Source: PUMD01 sp964599275 (GTDB taxonomy: Bacteria > Bacillota > Sulfobacillia > SLMV01). Taken from it: a stretch of 63,048 bases of DNA. Positions within the stretch are counted from its first letter, which is position 1, and every line of letters begins with the position of its first letter. Both the position numbers and the translations under genes were made by a program. A model generated the notes under the pieces. The model searched no databases. It saw only the letters and a list, made by a program, of their open reading frames with translations, and had not been told where the DNA came from. Shown in pieces: positions 34,394-43,786 of this stretch. Location: the NCBI GenBank assembly GCA_964599275.1, contig CAZRFK010000004.1, forward strand, positions 1 through 63,048, read 5' to 3'.

Positions 34394-36871
34394 ATGCAAC
34401 GAAATACCTCCGCCCAGCAGGGGCGGCATTCATCATCTGTACCCAAAAATTATTCAAATCGATCAGAAAAAGGTTCAGGGGGTCCCGTTGGAATTATGGA
34501 GTTCGCTCCTGTAATTAACTGGATTTCCCGGACAAGCTCCAAGATCTGCAGTACCTGGTATGGAAATGTTGGTCTATTTGCTGCAGTTGCTGGAGTTGGG
34601 ATTCTGGTTGGAAAAGCAGGAATTTTAGATCTACTTTCACCTTTTGGGTTGGCCTACATGTTTGCCGTACTCTACTGGAGAAGACAGCTGACGGTGTCTG
34701 CGCTCACAGGGGTGTCTGTCGGCCAACTCCTGTTGAATGGGCCGCAGGCCGCCTTGCATGAGGCCCTTCTTCTGGCTGCTTTCTGGTTGATAGCAGAAGT
34801 TCTATGTGATGTTGAAAAAAATCCTCCTTCTCTTAACCGACTGCTCATGGCTGCGGGTGGAGCAGCAATAGTGGTGCGGGGCTTTGTGTGGTTCAGTCAG
34901 GGTACAACGATTTATTATTTATTCTTATTTGTCTTTGAGCTGGTCATGATGCTGTGTTCCTGCGTGGTATTTGCCCGAGGACTGCGTCCGATTTTCAGTT
35001 CGACCCCGCAGCATCTTCATGATGCCGGAGATCATGTCTACCAATTGTGGATCGGCCAGACTCTTATATCAGTCATCATTTTATCTACTGTAGTGCTGAT
35101 GGGAATGAGCGGCTGGGAGATAGGCGGCCAACGAGTGGTGTGGATTTTAGCACTTCTGTCCATTCTGTTGTGCGCTGCCCGGGCCGGTGTATGGGGGGGG
35201 ATGGTTGCCGGCGCAGTAATCGGCGGATGCCTGGGTTTTGCCGTGCAGTTAGACCTGCCGTTAGCTGCTGCGTTGATGGCTGGCGGCTTGTTGGCCGGTG
35301 TGGCCCGACGCTGGGGATATATGATAGTGGTTATTGCCATGGTGACTCCGGTCCTGGGGATTTATAGTATTCTTGCTCCATCGAGGGGCTGGTTGTTTAC
35401 ACCATGGGAAATGCTGTTTGCGGTGGGGTTATACACTGTAACCTGTGCAGCCCTTCCCGAACTCGAATCGCAATTTGCCCCTGCTGCTGATGCAGCTGCA
35501 GAGATGGCTGCTACCGCCGGAGCGTTCTTTTACGGGCGAACTGATGCAGCCGGACAAATCAGACGAACTGAAAGCACCGAACGGACACAGCGCTCAAGGC
35601 AGGACTGGGATTTTAACTCGGGGTCTATGACCGGTAGTTCTAGACTTGAAAGGGAAGACCTCAGAGCTGATCGTTTGCTGAAATTGCTGCGTTCGACTGG
35701 TGATTCTGATGATGAAAATACAAATGAGCGGTTAAAAGCGTTTGCCAGGGTCTTCAGGCGACTGGCTGATTCATTTTCTGAGATATCGCGAGGGGAACAG
35801 GAGGAATCAGGCCCAGATGTGATTGCCCGGGTTGTTGAGAGAGTAGGCTGCCAAGTGTGTTCGAATTGTCGGAGATATAGTCAGTGCTGGCAGAAGAAAT
35901 TCATGTTCACTTATCAGTCAATGTGCAAAATACTGCTGCAGCTGGATGTCAGTGACTGGCCCTCCTACGGTGAGGTGGAGGAGAATTTGAAGAGCATGTG
36001 TCCAGAAAACTCTGAAGCGCTGTTCAAGATAATGCATTCTGCCTACAAAACTGAACAGATAAATCACAGGTGGTCGGTTCAGTTTGCAGAAACCAAAGAT
36101 CTGGCAGCAACTCAGTTCAGGGGCTTGGCAAAAATGATGGATGAACTGGCCCAGGGTCTGCAGAAAAAAAAGAGGAACCGCCGCGAGGGCAAATTATATG
36201 AAAAACGTATGCGGTATGAGGCTGGTGTTGCAGATATTGCCCATGGAGATGGGCCCAGTGGCGATACTCACCTGATAAGGAAACTTGATGGAGAAGAACT
36301 GGTTGTTATGTTAAGCGATGGAATGGGGGCGGGTGGTCGGGCAGCTCAGGAGAGTCAGGCAGCTGTTTTGCTGTTGGAGGAGCTCTTACAGGTGGGACTG
36401 GATAGAGAGTCTGCCCTGAAGACAGTTAACTCAGTCCTGGTTTTGAGGTCTACTGAGGATGTGTTTGCTACAGTTGATATGATGTCGGTAGATCTGTATA
36501 GTGGTGGAGGCGAATTCACAAAAATTGGCGCGGCGCCAACTTTTGTTAAAAGGGGAAGGGAAGTGCTTTGCATCGCTTCCGGCGTCGTGCCTATCGGAAT
36601 ATTATCAGAAGTTGCACTGGAGTCGACTACCCGTCAACTGCAGCCTGGAGATACAGTCATTATGATGACTGATGGAATTATGGCAGCCCTTGGTTCTCTT
36701 ACCGAGACCCAGAAAAAGACCTGGATCAGTCGTTTTTTGACTGGTTCAAATCACGAATCAGCCGAAGATTTGGCTACTGCCCTGGTAGCCCAAACTGCAT
36801 CATTTTGCCCTGATGGACCGCCAGATGATATGACGGTCGTTGCATTGCGTCTGTTAGAGAGACAGCAGTGA
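34394..36871 (+). CDS. spoIIE: Stage II sporulation protein E (membrane PP2C phosphatase)
   Basis: An 825-residue membrane phosphatase that dephosphorylates SpoIIAA and so activates sigma-F in the forespore. The N-terminus up to about residue 350 holds around ten transmembrane helices. A central regulatory region carries a cysteine group (CQVCSNCRRYSQCW). The C-terminal PP2C/SpoIIE domain shows the metal motifs SDGMGAGG and MMTDG. Length is like B. subtilis SpoIIE (827). AAAGGAG precedes the ATG. The upstream region has the special promoter expected for this gene. Shows that the organism is a spore former, or recently was. Confidence 0.95.
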   Translation: MQRNTSAQQGRHSSSVPKNYSNRSEKGSGGPVGIMEFAPVINWISRTSSKICSTWYGNVGLFAAVAGVGILVGKAGILDLLSPFGLAYMFAVLYWRRQLTVSALTGVSVGQLLLNGPQAALHEALLLAAFWLIAEVLCDVEKNPPSLNRLLMAAGGAAIVVRGFVWFSQGTTIYYLFLFVFELVMMLCSCVVFARGLRPIFSSTPQHLHDAGDHVYQLWIGQTLISVIILSTVVLMGMSGWEIGGQRVVWILALLSILLCAARAGVWGGMVAGAVIGGCLGFAVQLDLPLAAALMAGGLLAGVARRWGYMIVVIAMVTPVLGIYSILAPSRGWLFTPWEMLFAVGLYTVTCAALPELESQFAPAADAAAEMAATAGAFFYGRTDAAGQIRRTESTERTQRSRQDWDFNSGSMTGSSRLEREDLRADRLLKLLRSTGDSDDENTNERLKAFARVFRRLADSFSEISRGEQEESGPDVIARVVERVGCQVCSNCRRYSQCWQKKFMFTYQSMCKILLQLDVSDWPSYGEVEENLKSMCPENSEALFKIMHSAYKTEQINHRWSVQFAETKDLAATQFRGLAKMMDELAQGLQKKKRNRREGKLYEKRMRYEAGVADIAHGDGPSGDTHLIRKLDGEELVVMLSDGMGAGGRAAQESQAAVLLLEELLQVGLDRESALKTVNSVLVLRSTEDVFATVDMMSVDLYSGGGEFTKIGAAPTFVKRGREVLCIASGVVPIGILSEVALESTTRQLQPGDTVIMMTDGIMAALGSLTETQKKTWISRFLTGSNHESAEDLATALVAQTASFCPDGPPDDMTVVALRLLERQQ

Positions 36872-36929
36872 TCCCTTCTCTCAAATGGTCACTTTATATC
36901 AGTTTTAGGATAATGTGCCAGCCTGAGCG

Positions 36930-36978
36930 TTGTACCCCTACCGCGCTGTATATCTGGTAGTTCCCTCCCGAGGTACAA
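36930..36978. repeat. Nested inverted repeat between spoIIE and tilS
   Basis: The outer arms TTGTACC (36930) and GGTACAA (36972) enclose the inner arms CTACC (36938) and GGTAG (36956). The whole could fold into a two-stage hairpin. No T-run follows, so it is not an obvious terminator; it may be an RNA element or a protein-binding site. Confidence 0.5.
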
Positions 36979-37059
36979 TGTGTTGGGGACGATTAAACTG
37001 CCTTTTGGCCCTAATTAAGGTATCTCCTCACTCGACCTGTTCGAATCCGAACGCATGTT

Positions 37060-37068
37060 TGGTATACT
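37060..37068 (+). promoter_or_regulatory. Extended -10 promoter candidate for tilS-ftsH
   Basis: TGGTATACT fits an extended -10, with a weak TTCGAA -35 at 17 bases spacing (37040). A start near 37075 would leave the TTG at 37146, which has a ribosome binding site, as the natural tilS start. Confidence 0.45.
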
Positions 37069-37145
37069 CAATATATCAGTCTAATATTTTTGCGATGGGT
37101 AGCAAAACATATACTAATTGTGGAAGTGACAAGAGGGGTGGAGCT

Positions 37146-38624
37146 TTGCTGTATCAAGGTTCTCTCAGACAAAAAGTCTACAGGTCGCTGGTGCAGGATT
37201 GTGGGGTCAAAAAAGGGGATACCCTTGTAGTTGGATATTCTGCAGGACCGGATTCAACCGCACTTTTGCATCTTCTGATGAATTTCAGTAGTAAGATGGA
37301 ACTCGATGTGATAGCGGCCCATCTCAATCATGGAATCAGAGGCAGCGAATCCGATGCGGATGAGCGTATGGCCCGGAAGGTCTGCGACCGCTGGAATATT
37401 CCACTTGAAACTGATAGCCTTCCCCAGGGAAATCTGAAATCCGAAGATGAGTCCCTTGAAGAAGTTGCCCGACGGGAAAGGCTGCAGTTTTTAAGAAAGA
37501 TCAGAAAGAAGTATGGAGCCAGCGCCATAGCTCTGGGTCATCACAAAAAAGATCAGGCCGAGACAGTGTTGCTGGCCCTGGTGCGTGGTGCGGGATCTTC
37601 TGGTATTGCGGGGATACTTCCGCGACGAGGTCCCTTTATCCATCCGATGCTGAGAGTTTCCAAGGATGAGATCCTGGACTATATTGAACGTCATCAGCTG
37701 AGATATAGAATAGATGCCAGCAATGAAGATGTTGAATTTCGTCGCAACCGCGTACGTCTCGAACTTATGCCATATCTGAGGGACAATTTCAATCCGGCGG
37801 TAGAATCTGTCCTGGCCCAAACATCTGAAATTATCCGGGCTGAAGACCGGCTGTTAGAGCGGCAGACAGGAGATGCTTTCCGACAAATTGCCGGTGTTAG
37901 AGGGTTTTCGGCGCCAAAGCAACCGGGCGGTAAGCGGGTATTTTTTAACCGGAAGGAATTCTTAAAACAACCGGAGGCAATTCAGCGGCGCCTCGTAAGG
38001 TTGTCATATGCCTTGCTTTCAGGAGATAAAAAGGAATTAGGTTTTTCTAATGTTGAACAGGTGAGGCGTATGGTTAATACTGAAGGGACTGGCAAACAGC
38101 TGCACCTTCCCCGCAGTGTTACAGTGAGGGTACACTATGATCGGTTTTCAATGCAGGAATCTGGTGGAGTGAGCCAGTTGAAACCCTGTATTCTCACTGT
38201 ACCTGGAAGGGTTGTGCTTTCCAATGGGGTAATTGTTGGTGCGCGCCTGTTGAGTAAAGAACAGACTCGTTTCGTAAAAAAGGCCCTATTGAAACACCGA
38301 CGTACCTTGCTTGTTAGCCACACATTCATAGATTATAATAAAGTGGACTTGCCTCTGGTGATCCGTGCCCGTATTGCTGGTGATCGGATGCAACCTCTGG
38401 GGATGAACGGGCAAAAAAAGATTAAAGATGTACTTATTGATGAAAAAATCCCCCTGCATATCAGAGAGCACATACCTTTAGTAGTGTGTAACAATGAGGT
38501 TATGTGGTTGGCTGGGGTACGGGTGAGTGAGAAATACAGAGTTGACAATAACACATGTCGTGCGGTGCATCTTTTTTTGCGGGGATTCAACCGGAATGAT
38601 GTTAGTCGAGGGCCGAATGAGTGA
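37146..38624 (+). CDS. tilS: tRNA(Ile)-lysidine synthetase
   Basis: An enzyme of about 492 residues that adds lysine to C34 of tRNA-Ile(CAU) using ATP. The PP-loop is SAGPDSTALL near the N-terminus, followed by AAHLNHGIRG and LGHHKKDQAET, all diagnostic of TilS. The C-terminal TilS domains are present (VIRARIAGDRMQPLGMNG). The TTG at 37146 is preferred, with GGGGTGGAG upstream; ATG 37095 has no ribosome binding site and would add 17 residues. It is followed by ftsH, as in many Bacillota, but the usual hpt gene between them is missing. Confidence 0.92.
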   Translation: MLYQGSLRQKVYRSLVQDCGVKKGDTLVVGYSAGPDSTALLHLLMNFSSKMELDVIAAHLNHGIRGSESDADERMARKVCDRWNIPLETDSLPQGNLKSEDESLEEVARRERLQFLRKIRKKYGASAIALGHHKKDQAETVLLALVRGAGSSGIAGILPRRGPFIHPMLRVSKDEILDYIERHQLRYRIDASNEDVEFRRNRVRLELMPYLRDNFNPAVESVLAQTSEIIRAEDRLLERQTGDAFRQIAGVRGFSAPKQPGGKRVFFNRKEFLKQPEAIQRRLVRLSYALLSGDKKELGFSNVEQVRRMVNTEGTGKQLHLPRSVTVRVHYDRFSMQESGGVSQLKPCILTVPGRVVLSNGVIVGARLLSKEQTRFVKKALLKHRRTLLVSHTFIDYNKVDLPLVIRARIAGDRMQPLGMNGQKKIKDVLIDEKIPLHIREHIPLVVCNNEVMWLAGVRVSEKYRVDNNTCRAVHLFLRGFNRNDVSRGPNE

Positions 38625-38661
38625 ATTCGGCTCCATATTTAAGTTATAAAGGAGGACGAGA

Positions 38662-40659
38662 ATGAAGTGGACCCGGATTTTTCATAGCGTAGCATTTTAT
38701 CTGGTGATTTTATTCCTGGTGCTTACCGTGGTCCAGTACTTTGCAGGTCAGACGGAAGCGCCCGCAGAGTATTCGTACTTTCAGTTTCTGCGACTTGTAG
38801 ATGAAGGACGCGTTGCCCAGGTGGATATTACCTTTCATCAGGGTGGAACTGGAGACGCATCGGGAGTGTTAACCGATGAAACTGAGTTTAAAACCACGGT
38901 ACCTACAAATGATCCTGAGCTGCTTGAAAAACTGCGCCAACATGAGGTGGAGCACGAGATCCTACATCAGGACCAGGGAGGCTGGTGGATGGCTCTTTTG
39001 ACCAGCTTACTGCCTGTGGCACTGGTCATTGGTGCATTCTTTTTCTTGATGCAGCGCAGTCAGGGCGGCGGCAGCCAGGTGATGAAATTTGGTAAAAGCC
39101 GTGCTCAAAAGCATACTCCCGAACACAAACCAGGAGTAACTTTTGATGATGTTGCCGGCATCGAGGAAGTTAAAACTGAGCTTGAAGAGTTAACCGATTT
39201 TCTCCGTGAACCTCGAAAATACATTCAAATGGGGGCGCGGATTCCGAAAGGGGTTCTGCTGGTTGGAGCACCGGGTACAGGAAAAACACTGGTTGCCCGT
39301 GCCGTTGCCGGCGAGGCAGGAGTTCCTTTTTACAGCATTAGTGGATCTGATTTTGTGGAAATGTTTGTGGGAGTTGGGGCCTCCAGGGTTAGAGACCTTT
39401 TTGAACAGGCCAAGAAAAATTCTCCTTCCATAGTTTTTATAGATGAAATCGATGCTGTTGGACGTCAGCGGGGAGCAGGACACGGTGGCGGTCACGATGA
39501 GAGAGAGCAAACGCTCAATCAGCTGCTGACAGAAATGGATGGTTTCGAAATAAATGAAGGTGTAATCTTGATTGCAGCAACCAACCGTCCTGATGTTCTG
39601 GATCCAGCACTACTGCGTCCGGGTAGATTTGATCGACAGCTTACGCTGGGTCGACCTGACTTGCGGGGGCGCAAGAAAATATTTGAGATACATCTGGATG
39701 GAAAACCACTCAAAGGTGACGTTGACGTAGATGTATTGGCTCGCAGGACTCCCGGATTTACCGGCGCCGATATCGAAAACTCTGTCAATGAAGCTGCTCT
39801 GCTGGCAGCTCGTCATAACAAGGACGAAATCAGTATGAGCGATTTTGAGGATGCCATAGATAGAATAATGGCCGGCGGTCCGGAAAAAGACCACCTTGTC
39901 ATCAGCGAGAAAGAAAAATCAATAATAGCTTACCATGAAGCTGCACACGCTCTGGTCGGGGACCTTCTGAAAAATACCGATCCGGTGCACAAGATATCAA
40001 TTATACCCCGCGGCGGAGCTTTGGGTTACGTACTGCAGATGCCCATGGAAGATCGTTATCTGGTCACCAAAGATGAAATACTGGATCGGGTGACAATGGC
40101 TCTGGCCGGCAGGGCTGCTGAAGACTTGATCTTCAATGAAATCAGCACTGGAGCCCAGGATGATCTGGAGAAGTCCACAAAAATGGTCCGCCAGATGATA
40201 ACAGAGTATGGTATGTCCGAGGAAATGGGACCAATGACCTATGGAGAGAGCAACGATAATCCATTCTTGGGTAAAGAGTTGGCACGCGGTCGTAATTACA
40301 GCGAAGAGGTAGCTTCAGCAATTGACAGAGAAATCCGCAGCGTGGTTGCCAATTGTTATGACAGGGCGATGAACATCTTGAACGAAAATCATGATGTCCT
40401 GGAGAAGGTGGCAGAAACACTTAAATACGAGGAAACTCTCGAGAGTGATGATCTGCAGGAACTTCTGGAATCTTGTCAGGATGTCGACGGCACATGTTCA
40501 GATGAGTGCGCTGATGACGAGCAACAGAGTCAGACTGACGATGAGCCCAAAAAGGCGGATGATTCATCATCTGGAAAATCAACAGTCGATGATGACGAGG
40601 ATGATTCAGAGCAGATATCTTCCTGGCGCGAGCTGGGTCCGCAGTGGACCAACTGTTGA
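38662..40659 (+). CDS. ftsH: ATP-dependent zinc metalloprotease FtsH
   Basis: A 665-residue membrane AAA protease for quality control of membrane and regulatory proteins. Two N-terminal transmembrane helices (about residues 8-27 and 110-128) flank the external domain. The AAA module has Walker A GAPGTGKT, Walker B IVFIDEIDAVG and the SRH region NRPDVLDPALLRPGRFD. The zinc site is HEAAH. The C-terminal 60 residues form an unusual acidic low-complexity tail (DDEQQSQTDDEPKK and onward) with three cysteines in all. AAAGGAGG precedes the ATG. Confidence 0.97.
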   Translation: MKWTRIFHSVAFYLVILFLVLTVVQYFAGQTEAPAEYSYFQFLRLVDEGRVAQVDITFHQGGTGDASGVLTDETEFKTTVPTNDPELLEKLRQHEVEHEILHQDQGGWWMALLTSLLPVALVIGAFFFLMQRSQGGGSQVMKFGKSRAQKHTPEHKPGVTFDDVAGIEEVKTELEELTDFLREPRKYIQMGARIPKGVLLVGAPGTGKTLVARAVAGEAGVPFYSISGSDFVEMFVGVGASRVRDLFEQAKKNSPSIVFIDEIDAVGRQRGAGHGGGHDEREQTLNQLLTEMDGFEINEGVILIAATNRPDVLDPALLRPGRFDRQLTLGRPDLRGRKKIFEIHLDGKPLKGDVDVDVLARRTPGFTGADIENSVNEAALLAARHNKDEISMSDFEDAIDRIMAGGPEKDHLVISEKEKSIIAYHEAAHALVGDLLKNTDPVHKISIIPRGGALGYVLQMPMEDRYLVTKDEILDRVTMALAGRAAEDLIFNEISTGAQDDLEKSTKMVRQMITEYGMSEEMGPMTYGESNDNPFLGKELARGRNYSEEVASAIDREIRSVVANCYDRAMNILNENHDVLEKVAETLKYEETLESDDLQELLESCQDVDGTCSDECADDEQQSQTDDEPKKADDSSSGKSTVDDDEDDSEQISSWRELGPQWTNC

Positions 40660-40744
40660 GGTTATATTACCTGGAGAGATAATTCGGTGGGAGCTGAGCT
40701 CGGCTCCCACCTTTGCTGTGCAGAATTTTAGGGAGGTGCCTGGG

Positions 40745-42166
40745 ATGGTCGGTAAACATGAATACCGAAAATTTGCTGCTCTGCTGCAGCGTAAGGAGTG
40801 GCTCAAGCGGTTTTGCACGGCCGTAATACCCGACCAGGTAAGACAGGTATTGAGCCGACTGAATCGGGCCGGAGAGCGGGCGTATATTGTTGGAGGATGT
40901 GTTCGTGATCTTCTGATTCAACGCTGTCCTGGTGATTGGGACCTGGCATCTTCCGCACCTCCTCACAAGATCCAGAATCTATTTGGGCACACCATACCCA
41001 CCGGAATTGAACATGGAACGGTAACCATCATTTTGGATGGGGAGCATATCGAAGTAACCACTTTCCGCACCGAAGGAGAATACTCCGATCACCGACGTCC
41101 GGACTGGGTCGAGTTTTCCCGGCGGCTGTGCGATGATCTCAGCAGGCGCGATTTCACCATCAATGCTATGGCCATGGACAGACATGGTGGAATACGTGAT
41201 CCATTTGCTGGGATGCATGATCTCGCACGCAGGTTACTCAGAACTGTGGGTGCTCCGCGCGAACGTTTTTCTGAGGATGCTCTGCGGATGATGAGGGCAG
41301 TTCGCTTCGCCGCCCAGTTGGGGTTTGATATAGATGCAGATACTCTTGCTGCCATAAAAGATAATGCTCAGTTATTGAATGAAGTAGCTGCGGAAAGAAT
41401 CAGACAGGAGTTTGACAAACTGCTGACTTCGCCTCAACCCGCCTGGGGAGTAAAACTGCTTGGAGAGACCAGATTGCTCGAGCAGTTCTGGCCGGAATTG
41501 GCCGAATCGATTGGTGTTGAGCAGAACCTCCACCATGCTTTCACAGTATGGGAGCATTCTCTTGGTACACTGTCTGCCATGGCACAAAGAGATGACCGTT
41601 TACAGCTGCGGCTGGCAGCTTTGCTGCATGATGTGGGCAAGCCTCGCTGCCTTTCTGAAGATGAGGATGGGCACCGTCACTTTTACAACCACCACGTGGT
41701 GGGTGCAGCGGTGGCACGTCGTATGCTTCAGCGTCTCAGGTATGATAACAGGACCATAGATGCCGTCACCCACTTAATTCGCCACCATATGGCTCTTCAC
41801 CATTATCCGGATATGAAGGACGCTGCTATCCGACGCCTTATTAACCGGGTGGATGTGGAAAACATTGATGATCTGATTCAACTCCGCATAGCTGACCGTC
41901 TAGGTTCGGGTACGAAAGATACACCTCTATCCCGTGGAGCAAAACACTTGTTGAAACGGATTGAAAATGTACTGGCTGAAGATGCGGCCTTCGGACTCAA
42001 GGACCTGGCGGTCGACGGCAACGATGTTATGCAGATTGCTGACTTGAAACCCGGTCCTGCGGTGGGACGAATCCTGCATCAGCTGCTGGATGAGGTACTG
42101 GAGAATCCATCCTTGAACACAGACCCTGCCTTACGTCAGCGAATCCTTGATATGGTGGATGAATAG
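40745..42166 (+). CDS. cca: CCA tRNA nucleotidyltransferase with HD domain
   Basis: A 473-residue class II nucleotidyltransferase. GGCVRDLLIQRCPGDWDLAS carries the catalytic DxD pattern, RRDFTINAMAMD and FSEDALRMMRAVRFAAQLGF are family motifs, and an HD phosphohydrolase domain follows (LAALLHDVGKPRC). It adds or repairs the tRNA 3' CCA end. GGGAGG precedes the ATG at 40745; an open frame continuing upstream to 40391 overlaps ftsH and is spurious. Lies 85 bases after ftsH. Confidence 0.92.
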   Translation: MVGKHEYRKFAALLQRKEWLKRFCTAVIPDQVRQVLSRLNRAGERAYIVGGCVRDLLIQRCPGDWDLASSAPPHKIQNLFGHTIPTGIEHGTVTIILDGEHIEVTTFRTEGEYSDHRRPDWVEFSRRLCDDLSRRDFTINAMAMDRHGGIRDPFAGMHDLARRLLRTVGAPRERFSEDALRMMRAVRFAAQLGFDIDADTLAAIKDNAQLLNEVAAERIRQEFDKLLTSPQPAWGVKLLGETRLLEQFWPELAESIGVEQNLHHAFTVWEHSLGTLSAMAQRDDRLQLRLAALLHDVGKPRCLSEDEDGHRHFYNHHVVGAAVARRMLQRLRYDNRTIDAVTHLIRHHMALHHYPDMKDAAIRRLINRVDVENIDDLIQLRIADRLGSGTKDTPLSRGAKHLLKRIENVLAEDAAFGLKDLAVDGNDVMQIADLKPGPAVGRILHQLLDEVLENPSLNTDPALRQRILDMVDE

Positions 42167-42227
42167 ATTAATCTGAGTATGAAGTGTTCGCTTCGTGGCA
42201 TTGTCGACCAGGAGGGGGTGACGGGCC

Positions 42228-42401
42228 ATTTATTCTCTTCCATTCTTAATTATCCTCCCCAGCATCATAGTCATAATGTGGCGTGACATTGACAACAAGC
42301 TGAAAGCCATCGCTGCTCAGAATGATAGAATCATCGATAGTCTCGATGGTGATGACCATACCGTATGTTCAGGGGCAGAACCTGACGCAGATGAAGTCTG
42401 A
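42228..42401 (+). CDS. Possible 57-residue single-pass membrane protein (ATT start)
   Basis: An open frame of 57 codons between cca and pdp. The product has one hydrophobic helix at the very N-terminus (YSLPFLIILPSIIVIMWR) followed by a charged helical segment (DIDNKLKAIAAQNDRIIDSL) and an acidic tail, the plan of many small membrane proteins. No ATG, GTG or TTG starts it before the helix, but an ATT lies 7-8 bases after GGAGGGGGTG. If ATG 42276 is used the helix is lost. Tentative: composition is convincing, the start is unusual. Confidence 0.4.
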   Translation: MYSLPFLIILPSIIVIMWRDIDNKLKAIAAQNDRIIDSLDGDDHTVCSGAEPDADEV

Positions 42402-42460
42402 ATCACTGTCACCTGTCCATCCACCTGAGAAGTATGATGTTCCCCGGAAGGTTGAGTGCA

Positions 42461-43786
42461 ATGCATATCAAAGATCTGATCACTAAAAAGCGCTGCGGAG
42501 AAGAACTCACTGCAGGACAGATCCGCTTTTTGGTGGAGGAATACTCGGAAGGAATCATCCCTGATTATCAGGTATCGGCCCTTCTTATGGCTGTGTGTTT
42601 TCAGGGGATGAGCGACAAAGAGGTGATTAACCTCACCGTGGCCATGGCTGAATCAGGTGAAATGTTTGATTTGCAAGAGGTACCCGGAAAAACAGTGGAC
42701 AAACATAGTACCGGTGGAGTGGGAGACAAGACCACCCTGGTTTTGGCTCCGCTGGTGGCTGCTGCCGGCATTCCTGTTGCCAAAATGTCCGGAAGAGGGT
42801 TGGGTCACACGGGAGGAACCATAGACAAACTGGAGTCAATTCCGGGTTTCTCCGCTGCTATGTCCAGAGATAGATTTGTAAAATCTGTTACAAGAATCAA
42901 TATTGCAGTAGCTGAACAGACCGACGGTCTGGTGCCTGCTGACAAAAAGCTTTATGCCCTGCGAGATGCCACCTCTACCGCTGATAGCGTTCCCTTGATA
43001 GCCAGCAGTATCATGAGTAAGAAACTGGCCGGGGGAGCTGATGGGGTGGTTTTGGATGTCAAGGTGGGGGATGGGGCTTTGGTCAATAACGAGGAGCGGG
43101 CGCGTGAACTGGCCAATCTCATGGTATCAATTGGAGCTGGGGCAGGAATTGAAACAACTGCCTTGATAACAGATATGAATCAGCCCCTGGGCGAAGCGGT
43201 AGGAAACTCGCTGGAAGTGACCGAAGCAATCGCTGCGTTGAAGGGTGAGGGGCCATCTGATCTGCACAATCTGGTTTTGAAATTGGGCAGCCATATGTTG
43301 GTTATGGCAGACAGGGTATCCGATCCAGGTGATGCTGTCGTTTTACTTGAACGTCTTATTTCAGAAGGAAAAGCCCTGCAGAAGTTTGCGGAATTCGTGG
43401 AAAACCAGGGGGGAGACCCAGCAATAGTGGACGATGTTTCCCTGCTTCCTCAGGCTGACGTAAAACTGATAGTTAAAGCACAGCATGAAGGTTTCCTTCA
43501 GCAGATGCACACCAGAAAAATAGGTCTTCAATCAGCGAGATTGGGGGCTGGACGCATGGACAAGGACTCACGAATTGATCCTGCCGTGGGAATTGTCTTC
43601 AAAAAGAAAGTGGGGGATTGGATTTCAAAGGGAGATCACCTCGCAGCCCTCCACCTCAACAGCGTTCACTGCGGGGAGGTTCAGGACATAAAAGAAAGGC
43701 TGCGGGAAGCCTTAGTCATTAAAGACAGAAAACCCGTTTCCTGCTCACTGATAAGGGAAATTATCTTTAACGAAGATCTAGTGTGA
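42461..43786 (+). CDS. pdp: Pyrimidine-nucleoside phosphorylase
   Basis: A 441-residue phosphorylase that splits uridine, deoxyuridine or thymidine into base and (deoxy)ribose 1-phosphate. The family signature is clear: KHSTGGVGDKTTLVLAPL and KMSGRGLGHTGGTIDKLE. The C-terminal PYNP domain (ARLGAGRMDKDSRIDPAVGI) is present. GGAAGG precedes the ATG at 42461; an upstream in-frame ATG at 42434 is less likely. Its length is that of the family (about 435). Confidence 0.95.
   Translation: MHIKDLITKKRCGEELTAGQIRFLVEEYSEGIIPDYQVSALLMAVCFQGMSDKEVINLTVAMAESGEMFDLQEVPGKTVDKHSTGGVGDKTTLVLAPLVAAAGIPVAKMSGRGLGHTGGTIDKLESIPGFSAAMSRDRFVKSVTRINIAVAEQTDGLVPADKKLYALRDATSTADSVPLIASSIMSKKLAGGADGVVLDVKVGDGALVNNEERARELANLMVSIGAGAGIETTALITDMNQPLGEAVGNSLEVTEAIAALKGEGPSDLHNLVLKLGSHMLVMADRVSDPGDAVVLLERLISEGKALQKFAEFVENQGGDPAIVDDVSLLPQADVKLIVKAQHEGFLQQMHTRKIGLQSARLGAGRMDKDSRIDPAVGIVFKKKVGDWISKGDHLAALHLNSVHCGEVQDIKERLREALVIKDRKPVSCSLIREIIFNEDLV

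Noticed and set aside
37030..37055. GTTCGAATCC looking like a tRNA T-loop
   Set aside because: The flanking bases do not pair into a T-stem and no acceptor, D or anticodon arms can be drawn on either strand.
40391..40744. Long N-terminal extension of the CCA-adding enzyme
   Set aside because: It overlaps ftsH in another frame and the cca start at 40745 has its own strong ribosome binding site.
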